DNA from: Nitrospirota bacterium
GTDB lineage: Bacteria; Nitrospirota; Nitrospiria; Nitrospirales; UBA8639
Reading direction: 5' to 3'
DNA: 64,000 nucleotides
Assembly: GCA_029864405.1 (NCBI GenBank)
Contig: JAOTTP010000007.1
Coordinates: forward strand, 1-64,000
Below, piece by piece: positions 18,041-27,814 of this stretch. The translations under genes were made by a program, and so were the position numbers. Position 1 is the stretch's first letter, and the number at the start of each line of letters is the position of its first letter. Under the pieces are notes generated by a model. The model did not search any database. It was not told the DNA's origin and worked only from the letters and a program-made list of their open reading frames with translations.

Positions 18041-19714
18041 ATGTCAAAAACGTTGAAGAACAATAGCCGGGCTCTCACTGAGGGACCGGACCGTGCCCCC
18101 GCGCGTGCGATGCTCCGGGCCGTCGGCTTGACCGACGACGACTTTACTCGGCCTCTCATCGCGGTCGCCAATACCTGGTCTGAGATCACCCCCTGTAATT
18201 ATCACCTCCGTGATCTTGCGGCGAGTGTAAAGCAAGGGATTCGTGAGGCGGGAGGGACCCCGATCGAATTCAACACGATCGTGGTCTCAGATGGGATCAG
18301 CATGGGGACGGAGGGCATGAAAGCCTCGCTGATTAGCCGAGAAGTGGTGGCGGATTCCATTGAGTTAGTGGTTCGAGGACATCTGTTTGACGGAGTCATT
18401 GCCTTATCGGGTTGCGACAAAACCATTCCGGGATGTGTGATGGCCTTGGCCCGGCTCAATCTTCCTTCAATCATGCTCTATGGGGGCTCCATCATGCCTG
18501 GAGAATTCCATGGGAAACCAGTGTCGATCCAAGATGTCTTTGAAGCTGTGGGATCCCACGCCAAAGGAAAAATGACGACGGAAGAGCTAATTGAGTTAGA
18601 ACGACGAGCCTGCCCAGGTGCCGGCGCCTGCGGTGGTCAATTTACGGCGAATACTATGTCGATTGCGTTTGAGTTTTTAGGAATTTCCCCCTTGGGATTC
18701 AATGGCGTGCCAGCCCTCGACCCCAGGAAACACCAGGTGGCGAAGGATTGCGGAAAAATCCTGATCAACCTCCTGAAAAATGATCTTCGGCCACGGAATA
18801 TCATCACTCGCTCAGCATTGGAAAATGCCATCGCGGCAATCGCCACAACCGGCGGATCCACCAATGGCGTCCTCCATCTCTTAGCCCTTGCCCATGAAAT
18901 GGGGCTCCCCTTAAATATTGACGATTTTGATGTCATTAACCGTCAAGTCCCGCTCCTAGCTGATCTGAAGCCAGGAGGTCAGTTCATGGCTGTGGATTTG
19001 TATCAAGCGGGAGGCACCCCACTGGTGGCAAAATGGCTTTTGGAAGCTGGGCATCTCCACGGAGACCAAATCACCGTCACGGGACGGACCTTGGCGGAAG
19101 AAGCTTCCACGGCCAAGGAAACCCCAGGTCAAAAAGTTCTCTTTCCCCCTTCTCATCCTATTAAACCAACAGGGGGACTTGTCATTCTGAAAGGCAATCT
19201 CGCCCCGGAAGGCTGTGTTGTAAAAGTGGCTGGTCATGCCAAATTAGCACACCACGGCCCGGCCAAAGTCTTCGATTGCGAAGAAGATGCGTTTCAGGCA
19301 GTCCAACAAGGAGGAATCGTGGCCGGGGATGTGGTCGTTATCCGCTATGAAGGACCACAAGGCGGACCAGGGATGCGGGAGATGTTGGGAGTGACGAGTG
19401 CCATTGTTGGTGCAGGATTGGGCGAATCCGTTGCCCTTCTGACGGACGGACGCTTTTCAGGAGCCACTCATGGCTTCATGGCTGGACACGTCGCCCCTGA
19501 AGCCGCAAAAGGCGGACCGATTGCGGCGATTCACAACGGAGATCTTATTCATATCGACATTACTGCGCGGCGATTGGATGTTGAACTTTCAGATCAGGAC
19601 ATTCAAGCCCGTTTGGCCACATGGACTCCACCAGCACCACGATATACAACTGGCGTCATGGCGAAATACGCCAAGCTGGTTTCTTCGGCATCCCTGGGAG
19701 CCGTGACTTCCTAA
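18041..19714 (+). CDS. ilvD: Dihydroxy-acid dehydratase
   Basis: 557 residues, normal for IlvD. Dehydrates 2,3-dihydroxy-isovalerate and 2,3-dihydroxy-3-methylvalerate to the keto acids for valine, isoleucine and leucine synthesis. Conserved Fe-S cluster cysteines are seen at 52 ([11 protein letters not shown]), 125 ([10 protein letters not shown]) and 197 ([15 protein letters not shown]). The C-terminal GGPGMREM and [16 protein letters not shown] signatures are intact. The ATG follows a GGAG site. It stands alone, convergent with the cytochrome gene at 19739-20998. Confidence 0.97.
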   Translation: MSKTLKNNSRALTEGPDRAPARAMLRAVGLTDDDFTRPLIAVANTWSEITPCNYHLRDLAASVKQGIREAGGTPIEFNTIVVSDGISMGTEGMKASLISREVVADSIELVVRGHLFDGVIALSGCDKTIPGCVMALARLNLPSIMLYGGSIMPGEFHGKPVSIQDVFEAVGSHAKGKMTTEELIELERRACPGAGACGGQFTANTMSIAFEFLGISPLGFNGVPALDPRKHQVAKDCGKILINLLKNDLRPRNIITRSALENAIAAIATTGGSTNGVLHLLALAHEMGLPLNIDDFDVINRQVPLLADLKPGGQFMAVDLYQAGGTPLVAKWLLEAGHLHGDQITVTGRTLAEEASTAKETPGQKVLFPPSHPIKPTGGLVILKGNLAPEGCVVKVAGHAKLAHHGPAKVFDCEEDAFQAVQQGGIVAGDVVVIRYEGPQGGPGMREMLGVTSAIVGAGLGESVALLTDGRFSGATHGFMAGHVAPEAAKGGPIAAIHNGDLIHIDITARRLDVELSDQDIQARLATWTPPAPRYTTGVMAKYAKLVSSASLGAVTS

Positions 19715-19738
19715 CGGCTCATCTTCACCCAGCCTCAG

Positions 19739-20998
19739 TCACTTTTTGAGAGGAACATTCATCTTCTTTTGGGCAATTTGGACGGATTGAAAGGCCTTAT
19801 CCTTTTTCCCAAGCGCCGCTCCTTGTTCAACCTTGTCAAGGAAATCCTGAGGTCCGTGGACAGGGGCATACGTGAGGGTCACTACCACATCCATGGAAGG
19901 CGCATCTTGTGGTGTGGGAAACGTGAAGACCTCTATCCGCATTTCTTCAGGTTTAAGAAGGGTATCGTGTAATACATTTTTTGCCTCAAAATCAAAAACC
20001 GACTCTTTTCCCTCCGCATTGCCAAATATCCGCTCATAAAAACGTTGTTCATTGTAAACCCTTTTGAGATTTTTCCCAAAAATAGAAAGATCAACGACCA
20101 CCCGAGACCACCCGGGATGCGGCAACGGCAAATTATGCGGGACGAGGCTCTGAATACTGACCTGGACTTGAGAGGTGGCAGCCGTGGCTTCGGTGGTAAA
20201 GTCCAAGGTAACAGCTTCCGCACGGACCTTTCCAAATCTCCCAGGGAAGCTATGATTGGCGACCTTCCTGACCTTCTCCCCATTAGCGGATTCATCGATC
20301 GCTTCTGGCATATGACAAGTTTGACAGGGCTTTCCACTGCTTTCAGCTTTGGTCTTTTCCCAAGATCCAAGCCAACCAGGGAGGTCTTTGGCAGAGGAGC
20401 TGGTCTTTGGGAGTGAATCGTGACAGGTCACGCAGAATTTGGACTCTCGATAGAGATCAAGCTTCTGCGATTGATGCGCCAAGTTCTGAGCGGCCTTATC
20501 ATATCCTCCGAAAATCGTCGTTCCCAATTGAAATGTTGGTATTGGAGGGTGCGATTTCATGTCCACATCCTGAATAAGATGGCATTGAGGGCATCCGACT
20601 CCATCCATCTGAGGATCCTTTGATTGGACCTCTTTAATAAAACGCGATAAGTGATCGCCATATTCGAGAATGTGCGGAGCATGACAACGAAAACACATTG
20701 CGTGATCTTTTTCATCGGTTGAAGCCAGAAACTGGTCCAAGGTCACTCGAAAGGGGGCGGTGACAATAGAACGCGATTGAGCTGAAGCTTCCCATTCTTC
20801 AAAGACCCGAAGATGACAGCGTTTACATTTTTCAGAATTAGGAAATGATTTTTCTAATGGTTTTTTGCTTGAAGCCGATTCACCTGCAACAGAGCTAAGA
20901 GGAGTCGCCGCCAGCAGAAAAATTCCCAACAACAAAAAGAACGTACCCCCCTTAATAGCTTCCCACCTGGGGGTTTTTGCATCGTAGCTTTTGCTCAT
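19739..20998 (-). CDS. Exported pentahaem c-type cytochrome
   Basis: 419 residues: signal/anchor segment (about 18-40), a haem domain with five CxxCH sites (58-62, 102-106, 136-140, 189-193, 224-228), then a C-terminal beta-rich domain of about 190 residues without cysteines. The spacing and the H-x-P and Y-x-G-x-H contexts resemble cytochrome c554/NrfA-superfamily small multihaem proteins, but I see no enzyme-specific signature. It should be a periplasmic electron carrier. It lies directly downstream of a second pentahaem paralogue with the same layout, and of PDZ and EB_dh-domain genes on the same strand, suggesting one redox operon. Confidence 0.85.
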   Translation of the reverse strand: MSKSYDAKTPRWEAIKGGTFFLLLGIFLLAATPLSSVAGESASSKKPLEKSFPNSEKCKRCHLRVFEEWEASAQSRSIVTAPFRVTLDQFLASTDEKDHAMCFRCHAPHILEYGDHLSRFIKEVQSKDPQMDGVGCPQCHLIQDVDMKSHPPIPTFQLGTTIFGGYDKAAQNLAHQSQKLDLYRESKFCVTCHDSLPKTSSSAKDLPGWLGSWEKTKAESSGKPCQTCHMPEAIDESANGEKVRKVANHSFPGRFGKVRAEAVTLDFTTEATAATSQVQVSIQSLVPHNLPLPHPGWSRVVVDLSIFGKNLKRVYNEQRFYERIFGNAEGKESVFDFEAKNVLHDTLLKPEEMRIEVFTFPTPQDAPSMDVVVTLTYAPVHGPQDFLDKVEQGAALGKKDKAFQSVQIAQKKMNVPLKK

Positions 20999-21048
20999 CA
21001 GACTACCCTTTTATGTTATTCAACAAAAAACCTGAACATTCCGCCTGC

Positions 21049-22383
21049 CTATAAATTCATCGTGCGAAATGTGAGGAGCCGTGGGGAAGAATAATCTTTG
21101 ATAATGCGTTCTGCAGCCTCTCGCTCTTTATCGGTGACCAGGCTTTCAAGGAACTTCGTGGCAAGATCCTTAGAGGGCTCAGGAATGAGGGAATAACTCA
21201 CGGAGGCTTCAATCAGGAAAGCCTCTGAATCTTGGGGAACTTTCAAGGTAAATGGAATATGTCTGGTGGTGCCTCCATTGACAAATGGTCGGGGGATCGG
21301 ACCGCGAAGCAGCTCCTCAAATGTACGGCCAAACCGTTCCTGATATTGATCGATAAGCTGTCCATTTTTATCTTTCAGGGTGATCGTGACAAAAAATTGT
21401 TTTAACACTGGATCGCCACCTGGAAAGGTATGAGGCAAGGCTCCATTCCGTACCAGCACTTCTCCCTCAACCTGCCCATTGACCTTTTTAGCCTCAATGT
21501 CCACCCTCGAGAACCATTCGGCTTGTAAATTTCTATTACTCAGCATAATCCCAGGAATCACAATACCTTGGAACCAATGCCGCCCGATCGGCCGATTGAG
21601 GGCTCCCCGTTGAGAGGTTGAGCTCCCTGTAGAGCGCTCCATATGACAATCCTGGCAAATGGTGCCCTTGAGAATGTCCCCAGGGATATCAGGGCGGGTT
21701 ACATCCTTCACCTTATCGAAATGGCAGGATGCACAGTAATGTGCCCCTCGATAAATATCCGCCTGACCAGATGCATGCACGAGGTTCTCTTCCGGTTCGG
21801 CATAAGATCCGTAAAAAGTGGCCCCGGCTTCAATTTTGAATGTGGGATGACCATACGCGTTTTCTTGAATGCCCGTAATGAGGTGACAGGCACTACAACT
21901 AATGCCTTCTATTTTGACCTGCTTTCCTCCTTTCATCACCTGATCAATAATGCGATCAGTGTGCTGTGGATACACGGTCACCGCAGGAGCATGGCAAGAA
22001 AGACAGCGAGTGCGTTGTTCCTGATTTGGCTTCGTGAGAAGCCAAAGACCTAAGACGGTTTTAAACACCGGAGAGGTGAGAGCCGTTCCATGAAGAAGAG
22101 CACCATCCACCCGGCCAAAGGTCTTCAAGTCCATGGTCTGCTCACGCATCCCTTTCCACTCTTCATAATGCCGGTCATGACATTGCTTGCATTGTTCAGA
22201 AGGGATAAAAACTTGCTCGATTTCCTCAATCCAGGAATCTTCTCCTTCACCAACCGTGCTTTGCTGTTGAGCAAACACGACCCCAGAAAAGCAAAAAACC
22301 CCTAGAATGGACGTTAGGATGCATCGGTTGCGAAGATGTGGCATATCCAACAACCGAAAGAAATTTCCCAATAGATTCTTCAT
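21049..22383 (-). CDS. Exported pentahaem c-type cytochrome (paralogue)
   Basis: 444 residues with a signal/anchor segment (about 22-39). Five CxxCH sites lie at 65-69, 127-131, 163-167, 217-221 and 243-247, followed by a cysteine-free beta domain. The motif order matches the neighbour at 19739-20998: CKxCH...EEW, CxxCHAP, C-x-x-CHLI, YxxxxxCxxCH, then CQxCHM. The two arose by duplication. It is probably periplasmic and may form a complex or relay with the EB_dh-type haem protein encoded upstream. Fifty base pairs separate the two cytochrome genes. Confidence 0.85.
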   Translation of the reverse strand: MKNLLGNFFRLLDMPHLRNRCILTSILGVFCFSGVVFAQQQSTVGEGEDSWIEEIEQVFIPSEQCKQCHDRHYEEWKGMREQTMDLKTFGRVDGALLHGTALTSPVFKTVLGLWLLTKPNQEQRTRCLSCHAPAVTVYPQHTDRIIDQVMKGGKQVKIEGISCSACHLITGIQENAYGHPTFKIEAGATFYGSYAEPEENLVHASGQADIYRGAHYCASCHFDKVKDVTRPDIPGDILKGTICQDCHMERSTGSSTSQRGALNRPIGRHWFQGIVIPGIMLSNRNLQAEWFSRVDIEAKKVNGQVEGEVLVRNGALPHTFPGGDPVLKQFFVTITLKDKNGQLIDQYQERFGRTFEELLRGPIPRPFVNGGTTRHIPFTLKVPQDSEAFLIEASVSYSLIPEPSKDLATKFLESLVTDKEREAAERIIKDYSSPRLLTFRTMNL

Positions 22384-22392
22384 GCCGGTGAT

Positions 22393-22869
22393 TTAATCCT
22401 GAAGAACTCGCACAAAATGAAAATTGAGCCCTCCTGTGACCCCTTGGTTATTGGGATCAGCAGGTTCATACGTGGCAACGGTAAAATTCTTTGTGGGGAG
22501 GGTCTGTTCCAAGGCCGCTCCCAAATCTACGAGCGTTTTAATTTCATACTTATCAACTTCCTTAATGATCGCTTTCACTTTGATCCCTGATAATTCGGCA
22601 GGAGATCCCCCAATGACGGCAAACACCACCACACCTTCAACTTTGGTCAATCCAAGAATTTCCTTGATCTCCTCGTCCACTTCCCCCACATCGATCCCAA
22701 ATTTTTCCGCTAATACCATGGCTTTCTCATTGGTCATATTCTCATTTGGGGACTGACCACATGCTTCTGGTTGAAGAACAACCAGCCCAAGCCAAAGGAA
22801 CCAGAAACTTAAGAAAAATTGCATTCCGACTGTAGATCGAATCCTCTCCATTCTTAAGATCTTCATCAT
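22393..22869 (-). CDS. Small exported PDZ-domain protein
   Basis: 158 residues: N-terminal signal/anchor (about 17-38), then a PDZ-like domain (about 65-150) with V-V-x-x-V-I-G-G-S-P-A-E-L-S-G-I-K-V in the carboxylate-binding region. No protease domain is attached. It overlaps the upstream EB_dh gene by 4 bp (ATGA) and precedes the pentahaem cytochromes by 9 bp, indicating translational coupling. A role as periplasmic assembly factor or scaffold for this cytochrome set is an inference. Confidence 0.75.
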   Translation of the reverse strand: MMKILRMERIRSTVGMQFFLSFWFLWLGLVVLQPEACGQSPNENMTNEKAMVLAEKFGIDVGEVDEEIKEILGLTKVEGVVVFAVIGGSPAELSGIKVKAIIKEVDKYEIKTLVDLGAALEQTLPTKNFTVATYEPADPNNQGVTGGLNFHFVRVLQD

Positions 22870-23741
22870 GGTCGAGGTGTGGATCCAAACGCTTTTGCCC
22901 CATGTTGAGATGACGTCTGGACAGGATCAATGAGTAATTGCATCCAGGAGGCGACAGATTTTTGACCATTCCGCTCCTTATTTTCTCCATTCCAAACCGC
23001 AAAGGCTACCGCTTGCATTCGCCCAGGAACCAGCATCGCTTCATTGTCCAAGTCATCTCCCGTAGACGTCAACGGCCGTTTCATGACCACCCGCCACACG
23101 CCGCTTTTCCACTCGGCTTGCCCTTGGATTCGCCCCTGCTCTTCTTTGCTGGTTAAGGTGCTAAATCCCCCTCCCACAAGGTCTTCGACCGATGACGGCC
23201 GACGCGGTATGACTTCGAACCGACGAGGCCCCGATTGCCCACGTTTAGATTCCTTGGCTCGCTCGGCACGCCGATCCACGTCGCTTTGCCAGTCGGCTTT
23301 CCAATGCCAAATATTCACATAATGATCGAGTTGCCCCATGCAAAAAAAGGCCGGGGCATCTCCCAGAGGAAGGGCCACCGCAACCCCATCTCTGAAAACC
23401 CCAGGGGTCAAGGATTCATTGATAGTGGCATCCTGCCATTCCAACAAAAACGCAAGGTCTTGCCCGTTATGGATTGACCGGATGGAGAGGGCTCGCGCAC
23501 TGGGCTCTGGCCATACCGGCCTGGTAATGATTTGGCCGCTTAGTGGAACAGGGAGAGGAGCCACGGTCTCCCACGCCGGATCAGAAGGGTGAGTAGGCAC
23601 TTTCCCTTCTGAGAAATGAGCCCTAACAACCATGCCCTGAGAACTGACAAGGGGGATTTGATACCAAGTCAACCCGAATAATACTGCCAGGGCAAAAATC
23701 CCAAAAAGACTTATCCGTCTTCTGGCTCGTATTGTGTTCAA
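22866..23741 (-). CDS. NxrC-like / ethylbenzene-dehydrogenase-gamma-like haem b protein
   Basis: 291 residues with an N-terminal signal/anchor (about 10-34) and an EB_dh-type beta-sandwich. It shares with the NxrC protein at 29844-30800 the framework P-L-S-G-Q-I-I-T, F-R-D-x-V-A-V, FCMGQ..VNIW.W.A.WQ.D and VAFAVW.G.N.ERNG.K. In ethylbenzene dehydrogenase the haem b ligands are a Met and a Lys; by position M135 and K261 fit, which is inference. Family members are gamma subunits of type II DMSO-reductase enzymes. The start is TTG, supported by AAAGGA about 8 bases upstream. First gene of a likely four-gene redox operon with the PDZ protein and both pentahaem cytochromes. Confidence 0.75.
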   Translation of the reverse strand: MNTIRARRRISLFGIFALAVLFGLTWYQIPLVSSQGMVVRAHFSEGKVPTHPSDPAWETVAPLPVPLSGQIITRPVWPEPSARALSIRSIHNGQDLAFLLEWQDATINESLTPGVFRDGVAVALPLGDAPAFFCMGQLDHYVNIWHWKADWQSDVDRRAERAKESKRGQSGPRRFEVIPRRPSSVEDLVGGGFSTLTSKEEQGRIQGQAEWKSGVWRVVMKRPLTSTGDDLDNEAMLVPGRMQAVAFAVWNGENKERNGQKSVASWMQLLIDPVQTSSQHGAKAFGSTPRP

Positions 23742-24118
23742 TCGTCAGTTCCTTTGGAATTTTTAAAGATTCAACGCATTGATTCTTTAAGAATGATAGG
23801 AGGTCAGGCTAGCATTGCGGTAGATATTCATTCTAGAAAATAATTTTTTACGTGAATGCGTGTGTCTCAAATTACAGCATTCTATCATTTGGAATGCAGA
23901 GCGATGTGGAGTACAAACCGGGAAGAACGTTACAAGAGTTTCGACCGAAAATGGCCAAAAAGAAATAACAAAATCCCACCCTCTTGATGAAGGAAAAGGA
24001 GCAAAACGAGTGATACACTCCAAAACCAACAAGTGACGTAGCAATTTATTTAATCTCACTGGGGCAGGAATACCTATACCGAATACAGCCAATCCGTATT
24101 GAAAAATCAGATAGCCCG
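23742..24118. other. Intergenic region upstream of the redox operon
   Basis: 377 bp between the TTG start of the EB_dh gene and the stop of the NHL-repeat gene. AT-rich, probably containing the operon promoter. No ORF, RNA or strong hairpin was seen. Confidence 0.5.
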
Positions 24119-25372
24119 TTATCGTATTTTTACTCGACGAATTTTATTTTCATTCCGCTCACAAATGTATAAATTCCCATGAGAGTCCAAAGTCAATCCA
24201 GCTGGAGTGTTCACAATCGCCTCAATGGCAATGAGGCCATCACCATGTTTCAGCATCCCAGCGTCTTCTTTTGCCACAAAGCGAGCGGCACCACACCCAC
24301 CCATATTTTTATCATCATAGCCACTATCGCCATTTCCCGCGATGGTTGTAATCACACCGGTTTGGCTATCGACTTTTCGAACCCGGTGGTTCATCGAATC
24401 GGAAATATAAACATTCCCATCTGAGTCTACTACAGCGCCTTCCGGGACATTGAGCATGGATTTCACCGCTAATTTTCCATCACCGTCAAACCCATAGCGG
24501 CAGATCCCAGCCACGGTGGACATCATGCCCGTTTTCCTATCTAGTTTTCGAATGCGGTTTGTGCCCTTATCCGTGAGATACAGATCTCCATGTCGGTCCA
24601 CATCAATATCGACCACGTCGTACAACTTGCACTCCAACGCTGGCTTTCCATCGTCAAGATATAATGTCAAATCTAAGCCATCAGAACACCGCGGACGCAG
24701 TAAACCTTCATCGTTGCTAAAATCTATTCCAATCGCATCCCCAGAAAGGACGATAAGGTTTTGTGCAGTCAGAGGACTCACGCGTTCATCATCTTCTGCC
24801 GTCCAACACCCAGCAATCGTCGTGAGCATTCCTGTCTGAGGATCATAATGTCGAATACGATGGGCTTGTGTGTCTGCAATATAAAGATGATCCTGATCGT
24901 CGATTGCTATGGCGGCAGGATATGTTAAATTGCACTCCAGTGCCGGCCCATCCCCATTAAATCCCCACTGCCCCGTCCCAATAATGGTTGTAATAATTCC
25001 TGTGTCCGCGTCAATTTTTCGAATTCGATTACTACCTGAATCACAGACATAGATATGATTGTGTGAATCACACAAGACATCTAATGGAAGATAAAGCCCC
25101 GCCTCCCCACAAGGTCCGTAATCGCCGCTATAACATGTCTCACCGGTCCCCGCGAAGTTGTGCAAGAGACCTGTCTCCATGTCCACTCGCCTGATTCGGT
25201 CAGAACCGGATTCCGCAATGTAGAAAAACCGCCCATCCCGATCAACGGTGATATGGTTAGGCAGCGGAATTCCAGATTTCACGGCTCGCTTGCCATCACC
25301 TGTACTCCTGGATTTTCCATTGCCGGCAAAGGTTTCAATCACCCCAATTTCTAATGCGGTCTCTGTACTCAT
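24119..25372 (-). CDS. NHL-repeat beta-propeller protein
   Basis: 417 residues consisting of NHL repeats. Units contain P-x-x-I-x-x-D-x-x-G-x-x-Y-I-A-D-x-x-x-x-R-I-R-x-V/I-D followed by T-G-x-x-x-T-I-A-G-x-G, repeating every 50-60 residues; six are visible. No signal peptide, so presumably cytoplasmic or exported by another route. Such propellers are ligand or protein binding platforms; no catalytic residues are evident. It lies downstream of tatA on the same strand. Confidence 0.85.
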   Translation of the reverse strand: MSTETALEIGVIETFAGNGKSRSTGDGKRAVKSGIPLPNHITVDRDGRFFYIAESGSDRIRRVDMETGLLHNFAGTGETCYSGDYGPCGEAGLYLPLDVLCDSHNHIYVCDSGSNRIRKIDADTGIITTIIGTGQWGFNGDGPALECNLTYPAAIAIDDQDHLYIADTQAHRIRHYDPQTGMLTTIAGCWTAEDDERVSPLTAQNLIVLSGDAIGIDFSNDEGLLRPRCSDGLDLTLYLDDGKPALECKLYDVVDIDVDRHGDLYLTDKGTNRIRKLDRKTGMMSTVAGICRYGFDGDGKLAVKSMLNVPEGAVVDSDGNVYISDSMNHRVRKVDSQTGVITTIAGNGDSGYDDKNMGGCGAARFVAKEDAGMLKHGDGLIAIEAIVNTPAGLTLDSHGNLYICERNENKIRRVKIR

Positions 25373-25459
25373 AGAAAATTTACCCTTTAACGTTTATCTA
25401 TCCGATAAAACAACCACCACGACGGTGAAGACTTTGGCCTCATAACCGTTCAGACAGAA

Positions 25460-25783
25460 CTAGGCCTTAGAAGGCGCAGCCGCCTCTTCATGAGGAGCGG
25501 ACTGGACTGTTTCCGGTTGCGTTGGGGTGACCGGTTCCGCTGAGGCGGTATGCATAGGTTGTGAGATTTGCGGTTGAGCATTGCCCTGACCAGCCGATGC
25601 CGTATTTTCCGCCTGAGCCTGCGGATCCAGATCGTACGCCTCTGCCTCTTGGACAGATTTCTTGAACCCTTTTATCGCTTTTCCGACTCCTTCCCCCAAT
25701 TGCGGCAATTTCCCCGCGCCAAAAATAATCAGCACAATCATGAGGATGAGAATTAATTCTGTAAAACCTAAGCTTCCAAACAT
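25460..25783 (-). CDS. tatA: Sec-independent protein translocase subunit TatA
   Basis: 107 residues. Short periplasmic N-terminus, one transmembrane helix (about 6-24), the F-G-x-G-K-L-P hinge, then an amphipathic helix with [10 protein letters not shown], all diagnostic for TatA/E. The C-terminus is a Pro/Ala/Gln/Glu-rich tail. TatA forms the pore for folded Tat substrates. The nearby ferredoxin (32195-32806) carries a twin-arginine motif, and NXR catalytic subunits of Nitrospira are known as Tat substrates. No tatB or tatC lies in the window. Confidence 0.95.
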   Translation of the reverse strand: MFGSLGFTELILILMIVLIIFGAGKLPQLGEGVGKAIKGFKKSVQEAEAYDLDPQAQAENTASAGQGNAQPQISQPMHTASAEPVTPTQPETVQSAPHEEAAAPSKA

Positions 25784-25805
25784 GGTACCTCTCCTTGTTG
25801 GGGTA

Positions 25806-26621
25806 TCACTTTTTTACCGTTTCCCGTGAACGCTTGCTAAACCGGTCCTTGAGACGATTCCTGGCCTCTTCCGCTTGCTCAAACATCTTACACTTTTCAT
25901 AGGTGTTAATCAGATTATAATAGGCCAATGGTTCATCAGGATTATTTTCAACGGCATCTTCCATGATCTTAACTGCCATATCAGGTTTCTTGAGGTTTAA
26001 GGCAATCTCCATAAGCTTAAAACTCGACTCAAGATGACTTGGATCAAACTGCAAGACCTTCATATAGGCCTGCATTGCCATGTCCAAGGTATTAAAATCA
26101 GAGACTTGCGGGTCATCCAATTTTTCATACACCCCTGCCAAGTTATACCAAGCAATCGGATCCTCAGGTGAAATTTCGATTAGGCGTTCAAAATACTCTT
26201 TGGCCTCCAGAAATGCATTTTTGTCATGGTAGAGTCGCCCGACATTAAAAAGAGCAAGGACATCATAGGGGTTTAATTCCAGGGCTCGTTTAAATTGAGC
26301 CGTGGCCTCATCCAACATCCCCTTCGTTCCATAGATCGTACCCAGATTCGAGTAGTACATAGCCAGAGACCGATCCATTTCTACCCGAATGCCTTCTGCC
26401 ATCTCAATCGATTTTTTTACCTCCGCCAAGGCTTCATCCATCCGCCCTTTATTGAAATAGAGCTCCCCTAACCGACACCGTGCTTGGAAGTCGTCCGGCT
26501 CCTCGCTCAGCAACTTTTCAATCTCAGCAATTTCCTCATCAACCGTTAATGGCCGTTCTACTGTGGTCGCCTCACCCGCCTGCGGTTCCATCGTTTGACT
26601 TCCAGCACTTTGTTCTTCCAT
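25806..26621 (-). CDS. Tetratricopeptide-repeat protein
   Basis: 271 residues with about six TPR units from residue 30 onward, e.g. [25 protein letters not shown] and [12 protein letters not shown]. No signal peptide or membrane span. A protein-protein interaction scaffold; partner unknown. It lies between a polytopic membrane protein gene (15 bp upstream) and tatA (22 bp downstream) and is probably cotranscribed with both. Confidence 0.85.
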   Translation of the reverse strand: MEEQSAGSQTMEPQAGEATTVERPLTVDEEIAEIEKLLSEEPDDFQARCRLGELYFNKGRMDEALAEVKKSIEMAEGIRVEMDRSLAMYYSNLGTIYGTKGMLDEATAQFKRALELNPYDVLALFNVGRLYHDKNAFLEAKEYFERLIEISPEDPIAWYNLAGVYEKLDDPQVSDFNTLDMAMQAYMKVLQFDPSHLESSFKLMEIALNLKKPDMAVKIMEDAVENNPDEPLAYYNLINTYEKCKMFEQAEEARNRLKDRFSKRSRETVKK

Positions 26622-26636
26622 TGCGTGTGTCCTAAC

Positions 26637-27749
26637 CTACTGTGTTTGCCCGTAAACGGGACGAATTGGTTGATAGGCTACCCCGTCTTGAATTTTCTTA
26701 CGAAGTTTCCCTAAAGTTCCTTTTTTATCGATGTTTAATAACATTAACCCAAGCACTACCATCAAGGTCAAATGTGATAATTGCAGCGCATAGCCCGCCA
26801 TAAACATAAGACCAAGCCCATATCCCGCTAAGCGGCCGATCAACACCAACTTAATCACGGTATAGGCCCAACAGGTAAAGCCCAACACATAAAATGCGAA
26901 GGGGAGGTAAAAGGTATAGCCCATCCCCATTTGAAAAATCCAGCCTATCCCCTCGCCAGCCTTTCTGACTTCTTTCGCCACCACAGGGTTCCAGAGAGAA
27001 AGGAAAAAATCCATGAAAAGTAGAGCTAGAAATGCACTGCCCCCGCTGATTAACAAGATAAAGCCCCACCGGCGTTGTTGCTTATTTTTGGTGATAATTG
27101 AGGTGCTCCCGTAAGCCCAAAACACCAAGATGCTTGAAAGAACCATTAAGGCTTCCCCTAACCTATTGGCTTCATGCACTAGGGGTGGGGCATCAAAAAT
27201 GTTGAGCCAGCCATAAGTCGTAGACATCGTTTGATAATACAGCCATCCGCTAATCCCCAGGAAAAAACTACCGACCATGAGCCTTTGGCTAAACACCCGG
27301 TGAGTAGCCCAAAATTCCATCACAAGGAAAACGAGCAACCCAAACGCCAAAATATTATAGACAATCGTGCCAACCATGACCGGAGGAAAGATTAAATAGC
27401 CCACCGTGCAGACTACCAACAAGGCTGACAAGGGGATAACGACCTTATCCCACTCTCCAACCCATAGGCTTGTCCGTACTTTTTGAACCAGCAAAATCCC
27501 TAAAATCAGAAAAACCAGAATGGCGGTCATATTCAACAGCACAAACCCCAAAGAGGAGAGTGTGCGAAATCCGATCCTGACCGCTTCATATTTTTCGGCT
27601 AACTTGCCAAGGTGCATACCCAACCGTGAAACCAGCCGATACAACACCAACTCAAAAAAGGCGGCAAACAGCAAACTCTTGAGACCCCATTCAAAAAGAA
27701 GTCCTGGGCCGTCTATTCTTTCCAGAGGTTTTTCAGTAGTAGAAATCAT
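26637..27749 (-). CDS. Polytopic membrane protein of unknown function
   Basis: 370 residues with about 8-9 hydrophobic helices. No family recognised. It is rich in aromatic residues near membrane boundaries, and histidines are few (T-H-R-V-F, H-E-A-N-R), so haem binding is not obvious. It sits in a close array with a TPR gene and tatA. A role in the assembly or electron transfer of the nitrite-oxidising system is possible from context only. Confidence 0.65.
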   Translation of the reverse strand: MISTTEKPLERIDGPGLLFEWGLKSLLFAAFFELVLYRLVSRLGMHLGKLAEKYEAVRIGFRTLSSLGFVLLNMTAILVFLILGILLVQKVRTSLWVGEWDKVVIPLSALLVVCTVGYLIFPPVMVGTIVYNILAFGLLVFLVMEFWATHRVFSQRLMVGSFFLGISGWLYYQTMSTTYGWLNIFDAPPLVHEANRLGEALMVLSSILVFWAYGSTSIITKNKQQRRWGFILLISGGSAFLALLFMDFFLSLWNPVVAKEVRKAGEGIGWIFQMGMGYTFYLPFAFYVLGFTCWAYTVIKLVLIGRLAGYGLGLMFMAGYALQLSHLTLMVVLGLMLLNIDKKGTLGKLRKKIQDGVAYQPIRPVYGQTQ

Positions 27750-27814
27750 TATTTAAAACTTCAGGTATTGAAGCACAGGCGGATGAGGTGACTAGATTCT
27801 CCAGGATACCTTAC

